DNA from: Candidatus Kerfeldbacteria bacterium
GTDB taxonomy: Bacteria > Patescibacteriota > Patescibacteriia > Veblenbacterales > UBA10138
Direction of reading: 5' to 3'
Assembly: GCA_016217875.1 (NCBI GenBank)
Contig: JACRFN010000132.1
Span: forward strand, 1 to 9,647
DNA: 9,647 nucleotides
The translations under genes were made by a program, and so were the position numbers. Each line of letters starts with the position of its first letter. Position 1 is the first letter of the stretch. Below the pieces are notes generated by a model, which saw nothing but the letters and a program-made list of their open reading frames with translations, did not search any database and was not told where the DNA came from. This document shows, piece by piece, positions 5,014 to 9,647 of this stretch.

Positions 5014-5604
5014 TCAATTGCGCTCCGGCTGGCGGTAAACCTGCTCTACCAATCGTTCGCGTTCCTGCGCCGTGGTTGGGGGTGCTTTGGTTGATTCACT
5101 GGCCTTCGTCCGGGGGCGCTCCTTGGCGGCTGTGATGTCCGAACTGACGGTGGCCGGAGATGGCAGGTGTGCCAAAACCAGCCTAATGGAACCGCCGGCA
5201 CAAACTAGCTGCACTGAGCCGTAGCGGAAAATAGCCGCACCCAGACCGCGTCTGGACCAGGAGATGTCTTGAATATCGGAGTAGAAAACCTGGGAGACGG
5301 TTTGACTGAAAAAGCCAGAGCGATCGATATCCAATATTCGTTCGTTGGTTAACAGTACGACATTGCCGCGCCACAACCTAAACGCCCGCCCCAGGACAAC
5401 GGCGCCGCCTAAAGCCAAGGCTAAAAAGCCAACTACCCCCCCTGTACCCAGGATCAGCAGAGGCCAGAGGCCAAAGAAAGCCAGACCCGTCAACAACACT
5501 CCCAAGGTCCAACTACCGACGTAGCAAGCGGGGTGCTGTTGATAAACTTTGAGCAGCTCTTCTCCGCCCCGCAGATATTTGCTAAACTTAAGTTTATTAT
5601 CCAT
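5014..5604 (-). CDS. Bacterial PH-domain membrane protein (YdbS-like)
   Basis: This 196-residue protein has two hydrophobic segments (about 29-50 and 53-73) followed by a bacterial PH-like domain (bPH2 type, about 76-160). The domain shows the recognisable run W-x-x-N-x-V-L-L-T-N-E-R-I-L-D-I-D-x-x-G-F-F. A V-F-Y-S-D-I-Q-D-I segment and an F-R-Y-G-S-V strand follow. A charged, Pro/Thr/Lys-rich tail (about 160-196) is probably disordered and cytoplasmic. The function of this family is generally unknown. It is first in an operon with the FtsB-like and foldase genes, which suggests an envelope role. A promoter with its -10 box 13 bp upstream of the ATG is visible. AGGT five bases before the ATG is the nearest thing to a ribosome-binding site in the window. 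Confidence 0.8.
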   Translation of the reverse strand: MDNKLKFSKYLRGGEELLKVYQQHPACYVGSWTLGVLLTGLAFFGLWPLLILGTGGVVGFLALALGGAVVLGRAFRLWRGNVVLLTNERILDIDRSGFFSQTVSQVFYSDIQDISWSRRGLGAAIFRYGSVQLVCAGGSIRLVLAHLPSPATVSSDITAAKERPRTKASESTKAPPTTAQERERLVEQVYRQPERN

Positions 5605-5617
5605 AGATTACCTATTT

Positions 5618-5646
5618 AGTATCGTATGGCTCGACGCTCTTGGCAA
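5618..5646 (-). promoter_or_regulatory. Promoter of the PH-FtsB-foldase operon
   Basis: On the minus strand TTGCCA (5646-5641, 5 of 6 to consensus) and GATACT (5623-5618) are separated by exactly 17 bp. The predicted start leaves a leader of about 5-7 bases before the PH gene's ATG at 5604. The -35 box and spacer lie inside the small plus-strand ORF at 5626-5727. Confidence 0.6.
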
Positions 5647-5727
5647 CATAAGGTTTGGTTGATTCTGACTATCATCGTAGCCGCCAGCATGGTGATATTA
5701 ACTATTAGTCCGGCTTTTTTCCGTTAG
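5626..5727 (+). CDS. Putative 33-residue single-TM peptide
   Basis: The ATG at 5626 opens a frame of 33 codons ending in TAG at 5727. The product, beginning MARRSWQHKVWLILTIIVAA, has a basic N-terminus and one hydrophobic segment (about 10-27), then SPAFFR. This is the plan of a small type II or tail membrane peptide. It fills the space between the divergent PH gene (21 bp away) and the convergent lepA stop (8 bp away) almost exactly. No Shine-Dalgarno sequence or convincing plus-strand promoter was found. It could be a chance frame; the positive-inside charge and composition favour a real peptide moderately. Confidence 0.45.
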   Translation: MARRSWQHKVWLILTIIVAASMVILTISPAFFR

Positions 5728-5735
5728 GGCGGCTT

Positions 5736-7532
5736 TTAGTCCTGCCGGCTGACTAGGGCCAAATACGCTTCCGGGGGTATGGCCACTCTGCCTTGGAGCT
5801 TCAGCCGGCGTTTGCCGGCTTTTTGTTTCTCCAACAGCTTGCGTTTGCGCGTGACATCGCCGCCAGAAGAAGCGCGCTTCAATACGTCTTTACGCATGGC
5901 AGGCAGCCGCTCGGAGGCTATAACCTTGCCACCCAAGCAAGCTTGTATCTTCACCTCAAACATTTGGCGAGGCAGGATTTCTCTCAGGCGACTGACGGCC
6001 GATCGGCCGCGCTGATAAGCCTCGTCGGCGTAAACTATACTACTCAACGCCTCTACCGGCTCATCGGCCACTAATATATCGAGGCGCCTAACCTCGCAGC
6101 TTTGGTAGTGCAAAAATTCATAATTGAGCGAGGCGTAGCCAGAACTGACGCTTTTGATTTGGTCGTAAAAGTCCACCAGAATGGCGCTTAGGGGCAGATG
6201 ATAACGCAAAATAGCGCGACCTTGGCTGTCGGTGTGGCCCAAATAGTCGGTGGTAAGATATAGACCGCGGTAGTCTTGGGCTACTTTCATCAAATTGCCA
6301 AGGTAGGCGCCGGGCGTGACGATATCCACCTTGACCACTGGTTCGCGTACGGCCGCTATACGATCGGGCAAGGGCAGCTCCAAGGCGCTGCGGGCTATGA
6401 GGGTTGAACCGTTCTTAAGATCAACTTCGTAGGCTACCGACGGGGTGGTCACAGTGACGTTCAACCCGTACTCGCGTTTCAATCTCTCTCGGGTGATATC
6501 AAGGTGCAGTAAACCCAAAAAACCGCAACGAAAACCAAAACCTAAAGCCGGCGAATGTTCACCCTCAAAAGTCAGGCTGGAGTCATTGAGCTTTAATTTG
6601 TTCAAACCTTCGCGCAGTTTGGCGCCGCTGTCCCCCGCTCCCGGGAAAAAGCCGGCAAAAACCATGGGCCTGATGGCACGATAACCGGGTAGTGGTTTAA
6701 GGTTAGTCTGTCCCACGGCCAGGGTATCACCTACCCTGGCCAATTGAATGTCTTTTAAACCAGTTACCGCGTAGCCTATGGCGCCCGCCGGCAATTTCGA
6801 AGCCGGCCTGGGTTTGGGCGAAAAAGTTCCGACTTCCAGTATGGTACCGCTCTGCTGACTGCCAAGCAAAGTGTAACGCTGACCGGACATCAGCTCACCG
6901 TCCACTATCCGTATGGCACAAACTACGCCACGATAGTCGTCATAAAAAGAATCAAAAATAAGAGCCCGGGCGCCGGCGGCGGCACCTGGCTCAGGCGGCG
7001 GCACTTGTTTAATGACCGCCTCCAGCAGCTGGGCTACGCCCGTGCCGTCCTTGGCCGACACTTTTAATATTTGTTCTGCCGGCAGACGCAAGAGTTGCCC
7101 CAGCTCCTCGGCTACGCCTTCCGGGTCAGCCGCCGGCAAATCAACTTTATTAATAACCGGAATAATGGCTAACCCCTGTTCTTGCGCCAGGCGATAATTA
7201 GCCAAGGTTTGGGCCTGAATGCCTTGGCTGGCGTCAACTAAAAGAATGGCTCCCTCGACGCAGGCCAGGGAGCGCGATACTTCATAGGTAAAATCCACGT
7301 GCCCCGGGGTGTCAATCAAATTCAAAATATAACCCTGCCAATACATGGTTACCGGCTGCAGCTTTATGGTGATGCCCCGTTCTCGCTCCAGGTCCATTTG
7401 ATCCAGCATCTGCTCACGCATATCGCGAGGCGCAATAGTGCCGGTAATTTCCAAAAACCTGTCGGCCAGAGTTGACTTACCGTGGTCGATATGAGCGATA
7501 ATACAAAAATTTCTAATATGTTGCGTGTCCAT
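5736..7532 (-). CDS. lepA: Elongation factor 4 (LepA), back-translocating GTPase
   Basis: LepA is a ribosome-associated GTPase that acts on translating or assembling 70S ribosomes. At 598 residues it is full length. The G-domain motifs are intact: G1 AHIDHGKST (13-21), G2 RGITIK (52-57), G3 DTPGH (74-78) and G4 NKVD (128-131). Family blocks follow, such as GFRCGFLGLLHLDI, which continues into an R-E-R-L-x-R-E stretch. The EF4-specific C-terminal domain contains G-G-D-V-T-R-K-R-K-L-L-E-K-Q-K-A-G-K-R-R. It lies downstream of murJ on the same strand, separated by a 116-bp gap holding a second partial lepA start and a palindrome. No Shine-Dalgarno sequence is seen. It converges with the small ORF at 5626-5727. 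Confidence 0.97.
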   Translation of the reverse strand: MDTQHIRNFCIIAHIDHGKSTLADRFLEITGTIAPRDMREQMLDQMDLERERGITIKLQPVTMYWQGYILNLIDTPGHVDFTYEVSRSLACVEGAILLVDASQGIQAQTLANYRLAQEQGLAIIPVINKVDLPAADPEGVAEELGQLLRLPAEQILKVSAKDGTGVAQLLEAVIKQVPPPEPGAAAGARALIFDSFYDDYRGVVCAIRIVDGELMSGQRYTLLGSQQSGTILEVGTFSPKPRPASKLPAGAIGYAVTGLKDIQLARVGDTLAVGQTNLKPLPGYRAIRPMVFAGFFPGAGDSGAKLREGLNKLKLNDSSLTFEGEHSPALGFGFRCGFLGLLHLDITRERLKREYGLNVTVTTPSVAYEVDLKNGSTLIARSALELPLPDRIAAVREPVVKVDIVTPGAYLGNLMKVAQDYRGLYLTTDYLGHTDSQGRAILRYHLPLSAILVDFYDQIKSVSSGYASLNYEFLHYQSCEVRRLDILVADEPVEALSSIVYADEAYQRGRSAVSRLREILPRQMFEVKIQACLGGKVIASERLPAMRKDVLKRASSGGDVTRKRKLLEKQKAGKRRLKLQGRVAIPPEAYLALVSRQD

Positions 7533-7542
7533 ACAGACTTAG

Positions 7543-7641
7543 CTATCCTAACACGTCTCGCCCCGTAGACCCCGCCGAGCGGGGTTCTTCGGGGTCAATG
7601 TGGGCAATAATGCAAAAGTTTCTAATCGGCTGGGTGTCCAT
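7543..7641 (-). pseudogene. Truncated second copy of the lepA 5' end; possible 32-codon upstream ORF
   Basis: The ATG at 7641 opens a frame whose first 16 residues, MDTQPIRNFCIIAHID, match the LepA N-terminus except for P in place of H at position 5. The DNA differs at 10 of 46 positions, and 8 of the 9 altered codons are synonymous. After residue 16 the frame enters the palindrome at 7561-7594 and ends at TAG (7543-7545) after 32 codons, 10 bp before the lepA ATG. It begins 7 bp after the murJ stop. It is either a remnant of a diverged lepA copy or a short translated leader coupling murJ to lepA. The missing GKST loop means it cannot be a GTPase. Confidence 0.75.
7561..7594. repeat. 34-bp nested palindrome with CCCCG...CGGGG ends
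   Basis: CCCCG (7561-7565) pairs with CGGGG (7590-7594). Inside it ACCCCGC (7569-7575) pairs with GCGGGGT (7579-7585) around a 3-base loop. It starts exactly where similarity of the 7641 fragment to lepA ends. No T-run follows on either strand, so it is probably a palindromic repeat unit and not a terminator. Confidence 0.6.
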
Positions 7642-7648
7642 AAAACCG

Positions 7649-9256
7649 TTATGACAACAATGCCCCGGACAACTTTAGCATCACCCGCCAAGCACTCTTA
7701 AGCCAACGACTGATAAAATTGATTTCCGGCAAGCGCCACCAGAAGCTAAGAATTAGGTAGCCCCCACCGCCGATTAAGGAAGCCGCCCCGCCATGAGTCA
7801 GCACGCCTATAAAAGTATGCAAATTAACATACGGGGCCAATACTTGCAGGGTGCCATAGGCCGCCCCACCCGCCATTAAGGAAGCAATGAGCATGCGCGC
7901 GGCGCCGCTTAAAATGTAATCAGCGCCCAACCCCTTGAGGCGACGGCCTAAAAGAGTCACTAATAAAGCCAGGTTGAGGGCCCGGGAGACGACATAAGAT
8001 AAGCCAATGCCAGCCAAGCCGAAAGGATGAGTTATAATCAGCAGAACCAAATTGGTAAAAACAGTGGCCACCGCCACCAGCGCTGGTGTTTTAGTGTCTC
8101 GAAGGGCGTAAAAGGCGCGCGCCAGCAGGGGCACTAAGCTGTCGGCTACCATGGCCAAAGACAAAAAGCCTAAGACTTGGGCAGTACGGATAGTGGCTGT
8201 CCAGTCAAATTCGCCGCTGCCTAAAACCAGACGCACTAAATGAGCCCGCAAGACCAAAAAAAGTACTGACAGGGGCAGAACGAAGAAAAGTATCCGCCTG
8301 ACACTGTCTTTAAAATGACTGATAAAATCCTCATGATTATTAGCGCTGAAAGCCTGGCTGAACAGTGGAAACACAGCCACAGCCAAGGAGACGCCAAAAA
8401 CGCTGATGGGGAAACTTTGTAAATTAACCGCTAAAGTGAAAGCGGCTACACTGCCGGCTGCTAAAGTTGAGGCAAAGCCAGCCATAATTACCTGCTCCAA
8501 TGAGCTAGCCGCGAGGCCGATAGTGCGCGGGCCCAATAATTTAAGCACTTCAGTCACGGCTTTTTGTTTGAGGTCTAATTGCGGTCGCCAACGGAAACCT
8601 GTTCGCCAGACCGCCGGCAGCTGTATTAACAGGTGCAGTAAACTGCCTAAAACCACGCCCCAGGCCAGACCCTCAGGCCCGAGCCATGGCACAAACGTAT
8701 ACAACCCCAAAATAATACCCAGGTTGTAAACTACGGGAGCCAGAGAATAACTTAAGAAACGCTGTTCAGCCTGAAGTACGCTGCCTACGACATTAGAGGC
8801 ACCAAAAAACATCAGGCTCACCAGCATAACTCGTGTAAGGGTGATAGCGAGCTCCTGCCTGGAAGCGTCAAAACCAGGAGCGATAATAGGCATAAGCTCA
8901 GGCGCCCATAAGGCCCCTAAGGCGGCACAGACAGCCAAAACAATGGTTATCAGATTAAGGATAGTACGGCCTAAGTGCCAGGCTTGGGCTTGGCCGTAAG
9001 TTCCCCGTACCCTTATATAAATCGGAATAAAAGCCGCGGCCACGGCGCCGAGCACGAAAATGTTAAAAATGAAGTCCGGTATTTTAAAGGCCGCATAGTA
9101 AGCGTCTAAAGTGTTACCCGCCCCAAAAGTGCTGGCCAGCAGCCGATCGCGTAAAACTCCCAGCGAGCGCGAAAGCACAGAAAAAAAAGCAATCGCCAGC
9201 GCCCCGCCAGTAACTGCGCGTAGGGGTGTGCGATCTTTGGTTTCAAGCATAGACAT
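7649..9256 (-). CDS. murJ: Lipid II flippase MurJ (MviN family)
   Basis: MurJ moves lipid-linked peptidoglycan precursor across the cytoplasmic membrane. The 535-residue sequence is almost entirely hydrophobic segments, consistent with about 14 TMs of the MOP superfamily fold. The N-terminal signature is clear: F-S-V-L-S-R30-S-L-G-V-L-R36-D, then F-G-A-G-N-T-L-D51-A-Y. R30, R36 and D51 align at a constant offset of 12 with the functionally important R18, R24 and D39 of E. coli MurJ. The ATG at 9256 has a close upstream promoter (TTGAAT-17-TATACT) whose predicted start falls on the ATG, so translation is probably leaderless. A second in-frame ATG lies at 9250. lepA and its partial duplicate follow on the same strand. 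Confidence 0.95.
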   Translation of the reverse strand: MSMLETKDRTPLRAVTGGALAIAFFSVLSRSLGVLRDRLLASTFGAGNTLDAYYAAFKIPDFIFNIFVLGAVAAAFIPIYIRVRGTYGQAQAWHLGRTILNLITIVLAVCAALGALWAPELMPIIAPGFDASRQELAITLTRVMLVSLMFFGASNVVGSVLQAEQRFLSYSLAPVVYNLGIILGLYTFVPWLGPEGLAWGVVLGSLLHLLIQLPAVWRTGFRWRPQLDLKQKAVTEVLKLLGPRTIGLAASSLEQVIMAGFASTLAAGSVAAFTLAVNLQSFPISVFGVSLAVAVFPLFSQAFSANNHEDFISHFKDSVRRILFFVLPLSVLFLVLRAHLVRLVLGSGEFDWTATIRTAQVLGFLSLAMVADSLVPLLARAFYALRDTKTPALVAVATVFTNLVLLIITHPFGLAGIGLSYVVSRALNLALLVTLLGRRLKGLGADYILSGAARMLIASLMAGGAAYGTLQVLAPYVNLHTFIGVLTHGGAASLIGGGGYLILSFWWRLPEINFISRWLKSAWRVMLKLSGALLS

Positions 9257-9261
9257 GCTTA

Positions 9262-9290
9262 AGTATAGGCTATCAGGCTAGGTAATTCAA
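9262..9290 (-). promoter_or_regulatory. murJ promoter, predicted leaderless
   Basis: On the minus strand TTGAAT (9290-9285) and TATACT (9267-9262) are 17 bp apart. TATACT ends 5 bases before the murJ ATG, so the transcript should begin at or next to the A of the start codon. The -35 box overlaps the T-run that ends the upstream RNA element. Confidence 0.65.
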
Positions 9291-9457
9291 AAGCCCCCGG
9301 TGGCTGGAGGCGAGAAGGCTTGAAGGGACCTAATGCTGGTGTCCAAGCGAAGGGAGTGCACGACCGCACCTTTAAGCGGTACACCCGTACAGTTCCCCTT
9401 TTTTGTTCTCGAGCTCTCCAACTATCGGGGGCCTTAATCTACCCCTTTAGTATGAAA
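9289..9457 (-). ncRNA. Unrecognised structured RNA of about 170 nt, upstream of murJ
   Basis: A strong minus-strand promoter predicts a start near 9457. The RNA can close with GCCCCCG/CGGGGGC (9432-9426 with 9299-9293) followed by UUUU, a terminator-like end. Continuing inward are GUUGGAG/CUCCAGC (9422-9416, 9309-9303) and CGAGAA/UUCUCG (9411-9406, 9316-9311). Two hairpin arms branch from there: 9400-9350, with inner stem ACCGC/GCGGU, and 9348-9318, with GCUUG/CAAGC. The result is a three-way junction. At two positions the arms pair as U-G on the minus strand but would be C-A on the plus strand, which supports minus-strand transcription. murJ has its own promoter, so this looks like an independent RNA gene. 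I see no hallmark of RNase P, tmRNA, SRP RNA or a known riboswitch. Confidence 0.55.
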
Positions 9458-9468
9458 CAAGTCATACT
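9449..9468. promoter_or_regulatory. 20-bp palindrome over the RNA gene's -10 region (operator-like)
   Basis: AGTATGA at 9449-9455 and TCATACT at 9462-9468 form a perfect 7-bp inverted repeat with a 6-bp centre. It overlaps the -10 box and predicted start of the 9457 transcript, as a repressor site would. Only part of it would be in the RNA. Confidence 0.4.
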
Positions 9469-9492
9469 AGCACCGCAAAATTAATCTGTCAA
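9464..9492 (-). promoter_or_regulatory. Strong sigma70-type promoter of the structured RNA
   Basis: On the minus strand a consensus TTGACA (9492-9487) and TAGTAT (9469-9464) are separated by exactly 17 bp. This is the best -35 box in the window. The IS end lies only 15 bp upstream of it. Confidence 0.7.
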
Positions 9493-9507
9493 GAGTTACG
9501 ATCTTGA

Positions 9508-9646
9508 GCCGAATTCTATCCGTAGTGCCCCACCTTTGATACCCGAGCATAGCTTGGCTAAACTTAGCCACTATGCACAAACTCACATACTTTGAACGAC
9601 AGGTGCTGGAGAGCGGTCTCAGGGTCGGCAAGAGCGTTCGGGCCAT
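9508..9646 (+). mobile_element. Right-edge copy of the IS end, inverted relative to the left copy
   Basis: These 139 bases equal the reverse complement of 1-139. The element begins at GCCGAATTC (9508) and continues past the right edge; base 9647 extends it by one. Inside are TTGATA (9536-9541) and TAAACT (9559-9564), 17 bp apart. An inverted repeat GGCTAA-AC-TTAGCC overlaps the -10 box. The predicted transcript start is 1-2 bases before the transposase ATG. Confidence 0.75.
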
Positions 9647-9647
9647 C
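9573..9647 (+). CDS. IS30-like transposase, N-terminal fragment (right copy)
   Basis: The ATG at 9573 begins 25 codons identical to the left-edge copy, ending in the residues V-R-A-I at the window edge. The N-terminal pattern resembles the helix-turn-helix of IS30-type transposases. The catalytic part is outside the window, so activity and family cannot be confirmed. Transcription points away from the RNA and murJ genes. Confidence 0.6.
   Translation, partial: MHKLTYFERQVLESGLRVGKSVRAI

Noticed and set aside
9289..9457. Structured RNA as 6S, SRP RNA, tmRNA or RNase P RNA
   Set aside because: No GGAAG-type SRP core, no tRNA-like tmRNA ends and no RNase P conserved blocks are visible; the length fits 6S, but a three-way junction does not.
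1..9647. CRISPR array or defence system
   Set aside because: No regularly spaced direct repeats and no cas, toxin-antitoxin or restriction genes were seen; the repeats present are palindromes, tRNA pieces and IS ends.
1..9647. Linear replicon with terminal inverted repeats
   Set aside because: The matching ends encode the start of a transposase running outward, which fits an IS copy at each edge better than telomere-like ends; the genes are core chromosomal ones.

Overview
The window looks like a piece of a small bacterial genome, most likely from the Candidate Phyla Radiation (Patescibacteria). This is an inference from several traits: compact operons of core cell-envelope genes; an FtsB-like protein ending in an aromatic WxxYFWGR-type tail; a membrane-anchored parvulin-like protein with a Pro/Ala/Lys-rich N-terminus; very small membrane proteins; and almost no Shine-Dalgarno sequences, with promoters lying directly against start codons. 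No rRNA or other phylogenetic marker is present to settle the lineage.

Layout, left to right. Bases 1-139 are one end of an insertion sequence (IS), with the first codons of an IS30-like transposase running off the left edge. Next is a minus-strand operon, ftsE -> ftsX -> pterin-4a-carbinolamine dehydratase (2100 down to 52). The last gene runs into the IS and borrows its stop codon from it. Bases 2101-2263 hold divergent promoters. Bases 2264-2731 are a plus-strand tRNA array: intact tRNA-Gly(CCC) and tRNA-Thr(CGT), surrounded by broken tRNA pieces and short palindromes. A 93-residue membrane protein follows (2790-3071), with a strong terminator and a hairpin-rich gap. A second minus-strand operon (5604 down to 3292) encodes a bacterial PH-domain membrane protein, an FtsB/DivIC-like division protein and the parvulin-like protein. 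A 33-residue hydrophobic ORF sits on the plus strand at 5626-5727. Then, on the minus strand, come murJ (9256-7649), a truncated second copy of the lepA 5' end (7641-7594) and full-length lepA (7532-5736). Upstream of murJ, 9457-9289 looks like a stand-alone structured RNA gene with its own promoter and terminator. Bases 9508-9646 are an exact inverted copy of 1-139, that is, a second copy of the same IS end.

The genes share a cell-envelope and division theme: FtsEX (control of peptidoglycan hydrolysis at the septum), FtsB-like (divisome scaffold), MurJ (lipid II flippase), a membrane-anchored foldase and a PH-domain membrane protein. LepA (EF-4) and tRNAs add translation. The most unusual items are the unrecognised structured RNA, the nested or broken tRNA array, the lepA 5'-end duplication with almost purely synonymous differences, the parvulin domain in which the first strand motif comes last, and the two facing IS ends that bound the window.
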